A stretch of DNA of 39,153 nucleotides, from NCBI GenBank assembly GCA_018831055.1, contig JAHJRE010000206.1:1-39153 (forward strand), in the 5' to 3' direction. The stretch comes from Bacteroidota bacterium. Its GTDB lineage: Bacteria > Bacteroidota > Bacteroidia > Bacteroidales > B18-G4. The notes beneath the pieces were generated by a model that was given only the letters and a program-made list of their open reading frames with translations, searched no databases and had not been told where the DNA came from. Position numbers and translations under genes: made by a program. Shown here piece by piece: positions 16,608 through 25,478 of this stretch. Position 1 is the first letter of the stretch. Each line of letters begins with the position of its first letter.

Positions 16608-17630
16608 ATGAACAAGAAAGATGTTTTAAAGGATACGATCAAACATATCGATATTAAATCGTTCGACAGCACACCCATCATCAACGCAATGCGTGACATG
16701 TCGTTTACGTCGCGGGAAGTTGCTTCAGCTACCGATATATACATGCGTATGCTGAACGATCCTGATTGTTCGGTGATCCTGACCATGGCAGGTAGTACCA
16801 GTGCAGGCGGATGTATGCAGGTTTATGTTGATATGGTTAAAAGCAATATGATTGATGCCGTTGTGGCAACCGGTGCATCCATCGTCGACATGGACTTCCT
16901 GGAAGCCCTTGGATATAAGCATTATAAAGGGACTCCCTATGCTGACGACAAGGTATTGCGGGATCTGTATATCGACAGAATTTACGATACCTACATCGAT
17001 GAAGAAGAATTGCAGGCATGCGATATGACAATCAAGGAAATTGCCGATACCCTTGAACGCAGGCCCTGGTCATCCCGCGAATTTATTGCCAGGATGGGCG
17101 AATATCTTGTAAAAAACTCAAAAAAGAAGGATTCACTTATACAGGTTTGCTATGAGCATGGTGTTCCGATATTCTGTCCGGCCTTTTCCGATAGCAGTGC
17201 CGGATTTGGGCTGGTAAAACACCAATGGGAAAATCCAGATAAGCATGTATCCATTGACTCTGTGAAAGACTTCCTGGAACTTACGATGATAAAGATGGAA
17301 GCCAATACAACCGGGTTGTTTATGATCGGCGGTGGTGTTCCGAAGAATTTTACTCAGGATACGGTAATATGTGCAGAGATCCTGGGTAAAGATGTGCCTA
17401 TGCACAAATATGCTATCCAGATAACCGTAGCGGATGTCCGCGATGGTGCTTGTTCCAGTTCGACGCTCAGGGAAGCAGCTTCCTGGGGAAAGGTAGACAC
17501 GGTTTATGAGCAAATGGTTTATGCAGAAGCTACCTCGGTTCTTCCGCTCATAGCCAGCTATCTTTATCATAACGCGGATTGGAAAAACCGTGAGCCCAGA
17601 AATTTTTCGAACATATTCAGGAAGAAATAG
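16608..17630 (+). CDS. Deoxyhypusine synthase-like protein (probable homospermidine synthase)
   Basis: 340-aa NAD-dependent enzyme of the deoxyhypusine synthase family. In eukaryotes and archaea this family moves an aminobutyl group from spermidine to eIF5A. Bacteria have EF-P instead, and some bacterial members make homospermidine or related polyamines. The catalytic lysine is present in SWGKV at about residue 295, matching the SWGKI of the human enzyme. NAD-binding glycine motifs (MAGSTSAGG near 60, GGGVPKNF near 240) and the PIFCPAFSDSSAG segment are also present. It follows agmatinase by 19 bases, which puts putrescine directly upstream. Homospermidine synthase is therefore my inference. 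The exact product is open. Confidence 0.8.
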   Translation: MNKKDVLKDTIKHIDIKSFDSTPIINAMRDMSFTSREVASATDIYMRMLNDPDCSVILTMAGSTSAGGCMQVYVDMVKSNMIDAVVATGASIVDMDFLEALGYKHYKGTPYADDKVLRDLYIDRIYDTYIDEEELQACDMTIKEIADTLERRPWSSREFIARMGEYLVKNSKKKDSLIQVCYEHGVPIFCPAFSDSSAGFGLVKHQWENPDKHVSIDSVKDFLELTMIKMEANTTGLFMIGGGVPKNFTQDTVICAEILGKDVPMHKYAIQITVADVRDGACSSSTLREAASWGKVDTVYEQMVYAEATSVLPLIASYLYHNADWKNREPRNFSNIFRKK

Positions 17631-17647
17631 AATAAAAACACCTCATT

Positions 17648-18226
17648 ATGAGTGTCGAGTTATTTTCCTGGGTAGTTCTTCCCCTGATCATTTTCGTTGC
17701 AAGGATATTTGACCAGACTGTTGGAACCATACGATTGATCTTTGCTGCCAAAGGTTTTAAGTCTATTGTTCCGGTTCTGGGTTTTTTTGAAGTGCTGATA
17801 TGGATTGTTGTAGTGGCCCAGGTGATGCAGCATCTTGACAATGTCCTTTGTTATATTGCATATGCCGGAGGATTTGCCATGGGTAATTACATCGGTATGA
17901 TTGTGGAAGAAAGGCTATCTCTCGGTACGGTACTGATCAGGGTGATACCGAAAAAAGATACGACAGAGCTGATAGGATACCTGCGTTCCAATAATTACGG
18001 TGTAACGGCAGTAGATGTGGAAGGCAGATCGGGGAAAATTAAAATGCTGTTTTCTATAATCAAAAGAAAACAGGCACGTGAAGTGATAGATATCATTAAC
18101 CGGTATAATCCCAATGCTTTTTATACGATCGAAGAAATCAGGGCCGTGAAGGATGGTTATTTCAAGCCATTGTCGAGTGCCTCAGTTTTCAGTCTTCTGA
18201 ATCCGTTTCACCGTTCGGGAAAATAA
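17648..18226 (+). CDS. UPF0316 membrane protein (DUF5698/DUF2179)
   Basis: 192-aa predicted inner-membrane protein. Residues 1-90 contain about three hydrophobic segments (WVVLPLIIFVARI, VLGFFEVLIWIVVVAQV, and a weaker one before NYIGMIVEERL), matching the DUF5698 part of UPF0316. Residues 95-180 form a soluble DUF2179-type domain (VLIRVIPKKD, LRSNNYGVTAVDVEG, KRKQAREVIDIINRYNPNAFYTIEEI). The family has no known function. It lies 17 bases after the deoxyhypusine synthase-like gene and 18 before the ATP-grasp gene. An operon role in sensing or transporting polyamine-derived compounds is only a guess. Confidence 0.88.
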   Translation: MSVELFSWVVLPLIIFVARIFDQTVGTIRLIFAAKGFKSIVPVLGFFEVLIWIVVVAQVMQHLDNVLCYIAYAGGFAMGNYIGMIVEERLSLGTVLIRVIPKKDTTELIGYLRSNNYGVTAVDVEGRSGKIKMLFSIIKRKQAREVIDIINRYNPNAFYTIEEIRAVKDGYFKPLSSASVFSLLNPFHRSGK

Positions 18227-18244
18227 TAAAAATAACCAGATCTT

Positions 18245-19276
18245 ATGAATATATTATTTATTATGGATCCATGGCATGAGGTGGATCCGGAAACAGATTC
18301 AACACTGCGTCTTGTTCATGAGGCAGCTATACGAGGTCACATAGTTGCCATTGTTTATCCGAACAACCTAACTATCCGGGATAGTATTACCAGTGGGTTT
18401 TGCAGGGTGATCAGAAAAAGTTCACCGGTTTCGAAAAACATTTCACTTTTTCATAAAAGGGTTGAATTCAGAGAAGAAATGTTTCCACTTGCTGGATTTG
18501 ATGTGATCTTCATAAGAACAAATCCCCCGATTGATAACATCATGCTTAACTTTCTCGATTCAGTTAAAAATGATACCTTTATCGTTAACAATATCGAAGG
18601 GTTACGCGAAGCAAATAATAAGCTATACACGGCTGTTTTTCATGATCCCGACAATGAGATCATTCCAGGAACGTATGTTTCGAAAAATAAAGAGTATCTT
18701 AAACGGATTATTTCAGAATCGCCAAATCAAAGAATGATATTAAAGCCATTGAATGGATTTGGTGGGAGCGGCGTTATTGTTATTGAAAAGAATGCCATGC
18801 AGAATATCAATTCTTTACTTGACTTTTATATTGGAGGGAATGAGAGGCCATCAAATTACGTAATACTCCAGGAATATGTTGAGGGAGCTGAAAATGGTGA
18901 TGTCAGAATCCTAATGCTCAATGGAGAACCTATTGGGGCCATGAGAAGGATCCCATCAAATGACGATGTACGTTCTAATGTTCATGCAGGTGGCAGCGTT
19001 GCCAAACATACTCTTACCAGGAAAGAAAAGCTGCTGTGCAAGAAAATAGGTCCAAAACTTGTCGCGGATGGCCTGTATTTTGTCGGACTGGATGTGATTA
19101 GTGGAAAACTTATAGAAGTTAATGTTTGCAGCCCGGGAGGAATTACCCGTATAAACCGGCTTAATAAGGTAAAAATTCAGCAATTAGTGCTTGATTTTGT
19201 TGAAGGTGTCGCACGTGAGAAATTCATGGTAGCCAGCAGGAAAAGTGAACTTCGTAAAACAGTGTTTAATGACTGA
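18245..19276 (+). CDS. gshB: Glutathione synthase-type ATP-grasp ligase
   Basis: 343-aa ATP-grasp ligase of the GshB family, which joins a glycine to gamma-glutamylcysteine using ATP. The N-terminal MNILFIMDP strand is the family's opening. The ATP-grasp core shows the K-P-L-N-G-F-G-G-S-G loop at about residues 166-175, the GDVRILMLNGEPIGAMRRIP stretch near 220-240, NVHAGGS near 245 and EVNVCSPGG near 300 for Mg binding. The C-terminal half is strikingly close to E. coli GshB. No gamma-glutamylcysteine ligase lies in the window, and many Bacteroidetes do not make glutathione. The real substrate pair may therefore differ. It sits directly before the amidohydrolase/QEGLA fusion, overlapping it by 8 bases. 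Confidence 0.82.
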   Translation: MNILFIMDPWHEVDPETDSTLRLVHEAAIRGHIVAIVYPNNLTIRDSITSGFCRVIRKSSPVSKNISLFHKRVEFREEMFPLAGFDVIFIRTNPPIDNIMLNFLDSVKNDTFIVNNIEGLREANNKLYTAVFHDPDNEIIPGTYVSKNKEYLKRIISESPNQRMILKPLNGFGGSGVIVIEKNAMQNINSLLDFYIGGNERPSNYVILQEYVEGAENGDVRILMLNGEPIGAMRRIPSNDDVRSNVHAGGSVAKHTLTRKEKLLCKKIGPKLVADGLYFVGLDVISGKLIEVNVCSPGGITRINRLNKVKIQQLVLDFVEGVAREKFMVASRKSELRKTVFND

Positions 19277-21275
19277 TCCAGTTCTGTCAAGGGAGGAAAT
19301 CCTTAGAAATATTGAGATTGGGCAATGCTTTGAGGCTTATACACCCGATAGGTCATTATACATTAAGCTGGAGAAAATTGAACCTTATGCGTGTTTTGCT
19401 ATTCATCACGGACATCAGTTGCGTCCCTCACTGCGTCGCTTGATCGCTCTGAATGATCATGAACGGAAATATGAAGAAGACCCTTTGACCGGTGATCTTA
19501 TATCCTCCTTCCCGATGGTGGTTATTGCTCAGGATTCGAGATATGAGTATGATCTGAACAGGGATGAAGCCGGGTGTATTTATGATGTGGCCTGGGGAAA
19601 GACAGTATGGAGGTCTCCTGTTTCGGATGAAGAGCGGGAAATATCGCTCAATAAACACCGTTTTTTTTTCCGTTTGGTAGATGCTCTCTTGGCTCTGATG
19701 AAAAATCGATATGGAAATGCCTTGATCTATGATATTCATTCTTATAATTACCAGCGATATAATGAAGAATATCCGGTTTTTAATCTGGGCACGGGGAGTA
19801 TCAATAGAAAACGTTTCTCTGGAAGCATAAGAAACTGGCTTACTGAACTTTCCAGGATAGAATTGCCGAATCTTGAAACTTCTGTCGGAGAAAATACCCT
19901 ATTCAAAGGAAATGGTTATTTCTTAAAATATGTTACGAAGAGTTTTCCGGATGCCCTTGTCTTTGCGACGGAAATAAAGAAAGTTTACATGGATGAAGCC
20001 AGTGGTGAAGTTTTTCCGATGGTCATGGAAGCATTGAAGAACGGCTTGAAAACTGCTATAATCAATAATGTAAGCTATTATATCAGAAATAACACAAAGT
20101 TGAAAAGTATTTCTCCGGGAAAGCTGTTATCCGATGAAATCCGGCCGGAGTTGAAAACCTTAGATCAGGAATTATTTCGTCTGGTGAAAAATTTTGAAAT
20201 ATTGAATTTTGTAAATCCTGTCAATATAGAACAGGAAAAGAAAAAGTTCTTCAAATCTGGCTACCGTTATGAACCTTCATTCCGGTATTCACAACTGGCA
20301 GTGGACCCGTTTTCCTTCAGAAGAAAGCTTTATGAACTTCCTGTTGATCGTATTCAGGATGTGAGCCTGCAAAAGCTTTACAAGGATGTAATCAATTCGT
20401 ATGCCGATAAAGTTGATATCATCAATTCTATCGGCACCGAAAGGTTCCTCTATAATACTCTTCGCTATTATGGGGAACCGGACCATACAGATATTGAGAA
20501 TGCTGAATATGTTTTGGCTTTACCCAATTTTTCATCAAATGAAGATGAGGGGGATTTAGTATTTAATTCTTCTGAAGCGGCTGAGTTTTTCAGAGAGAAA
20601 ATGAAGGCATACGGTTTTCAGTGCAAAATAGAATTATCCTCGAAAATCATAGCCAGAGCAATTGTAATAAATCATAAGCAACTGCTGATAATTAAAAAAG
20701 ATGCTTTGTTTTCACGGCAAACCCTTGAAGCACTTTTTCATCATGAAATTGGAGTTCATATGCTCACAACTATGAATTCACTTGAACAACCTTTAAGGAT
20801 ATTAAATATTGGATTTCCACTAAATGATCTAACTCAGGAAGGACTGGCTATTCTTAGCGAATATTTTTCAGGAAACATTGACCTGAGGAGAATGAAAGAA
20901 TTGGCGATCAGGGTGAAAGCAACGAAATTTATGGTAAAAGGGTATTCGTTTTCCAAAGTTTTCAGGTTGGTCACGGAAGAATATAAGCTTGAACATGATC
21001 ATGCTTTTTATCTGACATCACGAATATTCAGAGGGGGAGGGTTTACGAAGGATTATCTTTATCTGAAGGGGTTCCGTGATCTGTTTCGCTATCAATTGGC
21101 AGACAATGATTTAAGCCCATTGCTTATCGGAAAGGTCTCGCTTCCGTATGTGGATGTTATAAAGGAGATGATTGATCGTGGCATAATGAGGGGGCCAAAG
21201 TATCAGACATTGTCTTTTAAGAATCCTGAAACTCTTGATCCTATTTTACAGTATATTATATCAGGAATCAAATAA
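19269..21275 (+). CDS. N-formylglutamate amidohydrolase-like / QEGLA metallopeptidase fusion
   Basis: 668-aa two-domain protein. Residues 1-235 match the N-formylglutamate amidohydrolase (FGase) fold: HHGHQLRP near 45, DSRYEYDLNR near 95 and Asp155-Ile-His157-Ser. The rest is the DUF1704 'QEGLA' family, with HEIGVH at 492-497 and TQEGLA at 522-527. HExxxH plus the downstream Glu is the zinc site of the related MATCAP tyrosine carboxypeptidases. Databases often call DUF1704 'flavohemoglobin expression-modulating', which says little about mechanism. I chose ATG 19269, overlapping the GshB-like stop as ATGACTGA; ATG 19245 is an alternative. Both halves are predicted hydrolases of amide or peptide bonds with acidic or C-terminal residues. 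They may trim or recycle the product of the ligase encoded just upstream. Confidence 0.82.
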   Translation: MTDPVLSREEILRNIEIGQCFEAYTPDRSLYIKLEKIEPYACFAIHHGHQLRPSLRRLIALNDHERKYEEDPLTGDLISSFPMVVIAQDSRYEYDLNRDEAGCIYDVAWGKTVWRSPVSDEEREISLNKHRFFFRLVDALLALMKNRYGNALIYDIHSYNYQRYNEEYPVFNLGTGSINRKRFSGSIRNWLTELSRIELPNLETSVGENTLFKGNGYFLKYVTKSFPDALVFATEIKKVYMDEASGEVFPMVMEALKNGLKTAIINNVSYYIRNNTKLKSISPGKLLSDEIRPELKTLDQELFRLVKNFEILNFVNPVNIEQEKKKFFKSGYRYEPSFRYSQLAVDPFSFRRKLYELPVDRIQDVSLQKLYKDVINSYADKVDIINSIGTERFLYNTLRYYGEPDHTDIENAEYVLALPNFSSNEDEGDLVFNSSEAAEFFREKMKAYGFQCKIELSSKIIARAIVINHKQLLIIKKDALFSRQTLEALFHHEIGVHMLTTMNSLEQPLRILNIGFPLNDLTQEGLAILSEYFSGNIDLRRMKELAIRVKATKFMVKGYSFSKVFRLVTEEYKLEHDHAFYLTSRIFRGGGFTKDYLYLKGFRDLFRYQLADNDLSPLLIGKVSLPYVDVIKEMIDRGIMRGPKYQTLSFKNPETLDPILQYIISGIK

Positions 21276-21281
21276 TCTATC

Positions 21282-22583
21282 ATGTCCAGAGTAAGAATCA
21301 ACAAACCCTATGTCAATTTGAATTTAAATGTCAGGGGGTTACCGACTTCTGCCACTTTGGCTATCAATGAGAAATGTAATGAACTGATTGCACGTGGAAG
21401 GAAGATTTATAAATTAGGGCTAGGCCAGTCTCCTTTCCCTGTTCCGGAAACAGTGGTGGAAGCGCTCAGGAGGAATGCGCATCAGAAGGATTATCTTCCG
21501 GTCAGGGGTTTGAAAGCATTACGTGAGTCGGTGGCGGAATACAATCATAGAGTACATAAGTTTCACACCTTTCCGGAAGATGTGATGGTTGGTCCGGGAT
21601 CCAAGGAGCTAATATTTATTATGCAGCTCGTGTATTACGGTGATCTTATCATTCCCACACCGAGTTGGGTCTCTTATTCTCCACAAGCCAGGATCATAGG
21701 CCGCAATGTGCATTGGGTCCCCACGAATAAGGAAAATGACTATCGCTTAAGTCCGGAAAAGCTGGAAATGATCTGCCGGACGGATCCCGACCGGCCCAGG
21801 ATAGTGATACTGAATTACCCATCCAATCCGACGGGGAGCACTTACCCATTGGAAAGACTAAAATTACTTGCCAAAGTAGCCCGTGAATATCGGGTGGTGC
21901 TTATCTCTGATGAGATTTACGGTATGATACATCATCAGGGGCAGCATATTTCCATTGCACGCTTTTATCCTGAAGGAACCATTGTAAGCAGTGGTTTGAG
22001 CAAATGGTGCGGGGCAGGAGGATGGAGGCTGGGGACCTTTTCATTTCCATCCAATCTTCATTGGTTACGGGATGCCATGGCTACCGTTGCCAGTGAAACA
22101 TTCACAGCTACTTCGGCCCCCATTCAATATGCTGCCGTAGAAGCTTTTCGGGGCGGTCCTGAAATAGACCATTATCTCATGCATAGCCGGAAGGTTTTAC
22201 GTTTCCTGGCAAAATGCATTAGTGAAAAGCTTGATGAGATGCATGTGACCTATCCTACTCCAAAGGGTGCATTTTACTTTTTTCCTGATTTTGATTTTTA
22301 CCGTGAAAAGCTGGAAAGAAAAGGAATCTATACATCTGTTGAGTTTTGCAATTCATTGCTGGAAGAAACAGGGATAGCTATGCTGCCTGGTAGCGATTTC
22401 GGGCGGCAACCCGAAGAACTCACGGCACGATTTGCCTATGTGGATTTTAATGGGAGGGAAGCTCTATACGCTTCTATGAATGAATACGGAGAACAGAGCC
22501 TGGATAAGCAGTTTCTGATGCAACATTGTGGTAACATGGCGGAGGCTATTGATTTGTTAGGGGACTGGCTGAATAAACTTTGA
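21282..22583 (+). CDS. Class I/II PLP aminotransferase
   Basis: 433-aa fold-type-I aminotransferase of the aspartate aminotransferase superfamily. PLP-binding features: the NYPSNPTGSTYP segment near residue 185, DEIYG near 210 (Asp pairs with the PLP nitrogen) and the Schiff-base lysine Lys241 in SGLSKWCGAGGWRLG. The C-terminal Arg that holds the substrate carboxylate is likely in TARFAYVDF. The N-terminus carries an unusual SRVRINKPYVNLNLN extension. It follows the QEGLA fusion by 6 bases and closes the operon. Substrate is unknown: aspartate, aromatic and other amino acids are all possible for this family. A transcript break follows, since thrS has its own promoter starting 2 bases past the stop. 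Confidence 0.85.
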   Translation: MSRVRINKPYVNLNLNVRGLPTSATLAINEKCNELIARGRKIYKLGLGQSPFPVPETVVEALRRNAHQKDYLPVRGLKALRESVAEYNHRVHKFHTFPEDVMVGPGSKELIFIMQLVYYGDLIIPTPSWVSYSPQARIIGRNVHWVPTNKENDYRLSPEKLEMICRTDPDRPRIVILNYPSNPTGSTYPLERLKLLAKVAREYRVVLISDEIYGMIHHQGQHISIARFYPEGTIVSSGLSKWCGAGGWRLGTFSFPSNLHWLRDAMATVASETFTATSAPIQYAAVEAFRGGPEIDHYLMHSRKVLRFLAKCISEKLDEMHVTYPTPKGAFYFFPDFDFYREKLERKGIYTSVEFCNSLLEETGIAMLPGSDFGRQPEELTARFAYVDFNGREALYASMNEYGEQSLDKQFLMQHCGNMAEAIDLLGDWLNKL

Positions 22584-22584
22584 T

Positions 22585-22615
22585 TTTGTCGGCAAGCCGG
22601 AAATCCATATCTTTG
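22585..22615 (+). promoter_or_regulatory. Full Bacteroidetes promoter (TTTG-N19-TATCTTTG) for thrS
   Basis: TTTG at 22585-22588 and TATCTTTG at 22608-22615 are separated by 19 bases, a textbook match to the Bacteroidetes sigma-A consensus. The start site should fall near 22621, leaving a leader of about 22 bases before the ATG at 22644. That is too short for a T-box or long attenuator. It predicts an independent thrS-infC-rpmI-rplT transcript. Confidence 0.85.
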
Positions 22616-22643
22616 CACCCAATTTTTGAAAGAAAATATTAAT

Positions 22644-24578
22644 ATGATCAATATATCATTACCCGATAATACTGTAAGGCAATTTAATAAAGGCGTTACA
22701 GCCATGGATATCGCGATGGATATCAGCGAAGGTCTGGCACGTAATGTCCTTTCCTCTAAAGTAAATAATGAGGTATGGGATGCTAACCGCCCCATCATGG
22801 CAGACTCTGCTGTAAAGCTTCTCACCTGGAATGACAAGGAAGGTAAAGCGACCATGTGGCATTCATCGGCACATCTGATGGCGGAAGCTATTGAGCAGCT
22901 TTACCCCGGAGCGAAATTTGGGATTGGTCCGGATATTGAAAATGGTTTCTATTACGATGTGGATCTGGGTGAACGTCAGCTTGGGGAAGCCGACCTAAAG
23001 GCCATTGAAGACAGGATGCTGGAACTTGCCCGTGAAAAGCAGACATTTAGGCGCCGGGAGGTATCCAAAAAAGATGCCCTTGAATACTTTGGTAAAAAAG
23101 GTGATGAATACAAGCTGGAGCTGATTTCCGAGTTGCAGGATGGCGAGATTACCTTTTATGAGTCAGGAACATTTACGGATCTTTGCCGTGGCCCACATCT
23201 GCCGGATACAGCTCAGATCAAGGCTGTTAAGCTTTTGAATATTGCGGGGGCTTACTGGAGAGGAGACGAAAAGAGAAAGATGCTGACCCGCATCTATGGG
23301 ATCACTTTTCCGAAGCAAAAGGAATTGAGCGAATACCTCGTGATGCTGGAAGAAGCAAAAAAGAGGGATCATCGTAAACTGGGCAAGGAACTGGATATTT
23401 TTGCCTTTTCCGATGCTGTTGGTTCCGGATTGCCTTTATGGTTACCCAAAGGAGCCGATTTACGTGAAAGACTGGAAACATTTCTGAAGAAAATCCAGAA
23501 AAAAGCAGGGTATCAGCAGGTTATCAGTCCTCACATTGGAAAATCGGAGCTTTACAAGACCTCGGGACATTATCAGAAATATGCCGAAGACAGTTTCCGC
23601 CCGATCAAAACACCGATCGAAGGGGAGGAGTTTTTCCTGAAACCCATGAACTGTCCTCATCACTGCGAAATATACAAAGCAAGGCCCCGCTCTTACCGGG
23701 ATCTGCCCTTGAGATTTGCGGAATTTGGCACTGTTTACCGCTATGAACAAAGCGGCGAATTACATGGTCTCACGCGTGTGCGGGGATTTACCCAGGACGA
23801 CGCCCACATTTTTTGCATGCCTGATCAGCTGAAAGACGAATTCAAAGGAGTGATGGACATTGTAATGACCATTTTTAAAGCCTTGGATTTTAATGAATTC
23901 ACCACACAGATTTCGTTGAGAGATCCGAACAACCGGGAAAAATATATCGGATCGGATGAGAACTGGGAAAAGGCAGAAAAGGTTATCCTTGAAGTTGCTG
24001 AAGAGCGCGGGCTGAAAGCTGTTGTTGAATTGGGGGAAGCCGCTTTTTATGGGCCTAAAATGGATTTTATGGTTAAAGATGCTTTGGGAAGGCAGTGGCA
24101 ATTAGGTACCATACAAGTTGATTATAATTTACCGGAACGATTTGATCTGGAATATACGGGAGCCGACAACGAAAAACACCGTCCGATTATGATACACCGG
24201 GCGCCTTTTGGGTCGATGGAGCGTTTTGTGGCTGTGTTGCTCGAGCATTGTGCGGGTAGGTTTCCTCTTTGGTTAACGCCGGATCAGGCCATCATTCTGC
24301 CTATCAGTGAGAAGTATCATATTTATGCAAAAAAAGTTTTAAATTTGCTAAATAATTACGAAATTCGCGCCCTCGTTGACGAGCGCAGTGAAAAAACAGG
24401 CCGGAAAATCCGCGATGCAGAGATGCAGAAAATCCCATATATGCTGATTGTCGGGGAAAAGGAAGAGAATGACGGAACGGTTTCTGTTCGTAAACAGGGA
24501 CAGGGAGACCTGGGCTCATTCAGTATAAATGATTTTGCAGAGATGGTGAATAACGAGATCAGGGATGCCATTGAATAA
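22644..24578 (+). CDS. thrS: Threonyl-tRNA synthetase
   Basis: Class II aminoacyl-tRNA synthetase that charges tRNA-Thr and edits mis-charged serine. At 644 aa it is full length. Residues 1-60 are the TGS domain. The editing domain shows [11 protein letters not shown] (HxxxH) near residue 75 and CRGPH near 180. The catalytic core carries [10 protein letters not shown] near 335 (zinc-binding Cys), [15 protein letters not shown] (motif 2) and [11 protein letters not shown] (motif 3) near 520. The last 110 residues are the anticodon-binding domain. I chose ATG 22644. An in-frame TTG at 22626 would start almost at the predicted transcription start. It leads the thrS-infC-rpmI-rplT operon, with infC 34 bases downstream. 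Confidence 0.97.
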   Translation: MINISLPDNTVRQFNKGVTAMDIAMDISEGLARNVLSSKVNNEVWDANRPIMADSAVKLLTWNDKEGKATMWHSSAHLMAEAIEQLYPGAKFGIGPDIENGFYYDVDLGERQLGEADLKAIEDRMLELAREKQTFRRREVSKKDALEYFGKKGDEYKLELISELQDGEITFYESGTFTDLCRGPHLPDTAQIKAVKLLNIAGAYWRGDEKRKMLTRIYGITFPKQKELSEYLVMLEEAKKRDHRKLGKELDIFAFSDAVGSGLPLWLPKGADLRERLETFLKKIQKKAGYQQVISPHIGKSELYKTSGHYQKYAEDSFRPIKTPIEGEEFFLKPMNCPHHCEIYKARPRSYRDLPLRFAEFGTVYRYEQSGELHGLTRVRGFTQDDAHIFCMPDQLKDEFKGVMDIVMTIFKALDFNEFTTQISLRDPNNREKYIGSDENWEKAEKVILEVAEERGLKAVVELGEAAFYGPKMDFMVKDALGRQWQLGTIQVDYNLPERFDLEYTGADNEKHRPIMIHRAPFGSMERFVAVLLEHCAGRFPLWLTPDQAIILPISEKYHIYAKKVLNLLNNYEIRALVDERSEKTGRKIRDAEMQKIPYMLIVGEKEENDGTVSVRKQGQGDLGSFSINDFAEMVNNEIRDAIE

Positions 24579-24612
24579 GGCAAAGTATTAACAAAATTTA
24601 GGAGGATTAATT

Positions 24613-25176
24613 ATAGCAGCACAATTCAGAAGGGAAAACTCAGGCGATTTTAGAAAGGGTTTTCGCAAGCCGGACGATCAACACAGGATCAATCAGTATA
24701 TTAAAGCCCCGGTTGTCAGGGTAGTTGGTGAGAATATTGAAACCGGGATCTATAACATTAAGGATGCCCTGAATCTGGCTTTTGAACAGGGGCTTGATCT
24801 TGTGGAGATTTCCCCGACAGCTAATCCACCGGTATGCAGAGTGGTTGATTATAAAAAGTTTCTTTACGAAAAAAAGAAAAAACAAAAAGAAATCAAGGCG
24901 AAAACTGCTAAAATTGTCATAAAAGAGATCCGACTGGGTCCGAATATTGATGACCATGATTTTAATTTCAAGCTGAAGCATGCCATCAAATTTTTGCAGG
25001 AAGGAGCTAAAGTAAAGGTGGACGTGTTTTTTAAAGGCCGAACCATCATTTACAAAGAAAAAGGAGAATTTGTACTGCTGAAATTTGCACAGGAGTTGGA
25101 AGAATACGGGAAGGTGGAAAGATTGCCGCAATTGGAAGGAAAACGAATGATCATGATCATCGCCCCGAAAAAATAG
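24613..25176 (+). CDS. infC: Translation initiation factor IF-3, non-AUG start
   Basis: IF-3 binds the 30S subunit, blocks premature 50S joining and checks the start codon. The frame conserved in IF-3 continues upstream of any ATG, GTG or TTG in a way that gives a full N-domain ([37 protein letters not shown]). The first GTG is at 24802, inside conserved sequence, and would remove about 63 residues. An in-frame TAA lies at 24589-24591. The only start candidates are ATA 24613 (7 bases after an AGGAGG at 24600-24605) or ATT 24610 (4 bases after). A rare start fits the known autoregulation of infC in E. coli, where IF-3 rejects its own AUU start. With ATA the protein is 187 aa, a normal length. 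A strong Shine-Dalgarno is unusual for Bacteroidetes. Confidence 0.9.
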   Translation: MAAQFRRENSGDFRKGFRKPDDQHRINQYIKAPVVRVVGENIETGIYNIKDALNLAFEQGLDLVEISPTANPPVCRVVDYKKFLYEKKKKQKEIKAKTAKIVIKEIRLGPNIDDHDFNFKLKHAIKFLQEGAKVKVDVFFKGRTIIYKEKGEFVLLKFAQELEEYGKVERLPQLEGKRMIMIIAPKK

Positions 25177-25209
25177 AAATGAATAAATAACATCTTAATA
25201 ATCACTATA

Positions 25210-25404
25210 ATGCCTAAAATGAAAACAAAATCCGGAGCAAAAAAACGGTTTTCGCTAACCGGCACCGGAAAGATCAAAAGGAAGCATGCGTACAAAAGCC
25301 ACATCCTGACGAAGAAAACCAAGAAGCAGAAGAGAAACCTGACTTACAAGGCTATCGTTGATCCTACGGATGAAGCAAGAGTACGTGAGATGATCCTTAA
25401 ATAA
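25210..25404 (+). CDS. rpmI: 50S ribosomal protein L35
   Basis: 64-aa basic protein of the large ribosomal subunit. The sequence opens [21 protein letters not shown], the family signature, and is rich in Lys throughout. The length is normal (about 65 aa). It lies 33 bases after infC and 74 bases before rplT, in the classic infC-rpmI-rplT order, so co-expression is expected. In several bacteria L20 represses this operon through an RNA structure; I cannot confirm such a structure here. Confidence 0.97.
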   Translation: MPKMKTKSGAKKRFSLTGTGKIKRKHAYKSHILTKKTKKQKRNLTYKAIVDPTDEARVREMILK

Positions 25405-25478
25405 AATGAATGTGTAACTTACTATAAGCCGTAAAGTGATTGTTTTGCAATCCGCTTAAGTAATAAAATGAAAGAAAA

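Noticed and set aside
18245-21275. Complete glutathione pathway
   Set aside because: Only a GshB-type ligase is present. No gamma-glutamylcysteine ligase is seen, so I do not claim glutathione synthesis.
22626-22643. TTG at 22626 as thrS start
   Set aside because: It lies about 5 bases from the predicted transcription start and adds MKENIN. The ATG at 22644 gives the usual TGS domain start.
22616-22643. T-box or attenuator before thrS
   Set aside because: The leader predicted from the promoter is only about 22 bases, with no room for such a structure.
24802-25176. infC starting at the GTG 24802
   Set aside because: It would cut off the conserved N-domain; the upstream frame reads as IF-3.
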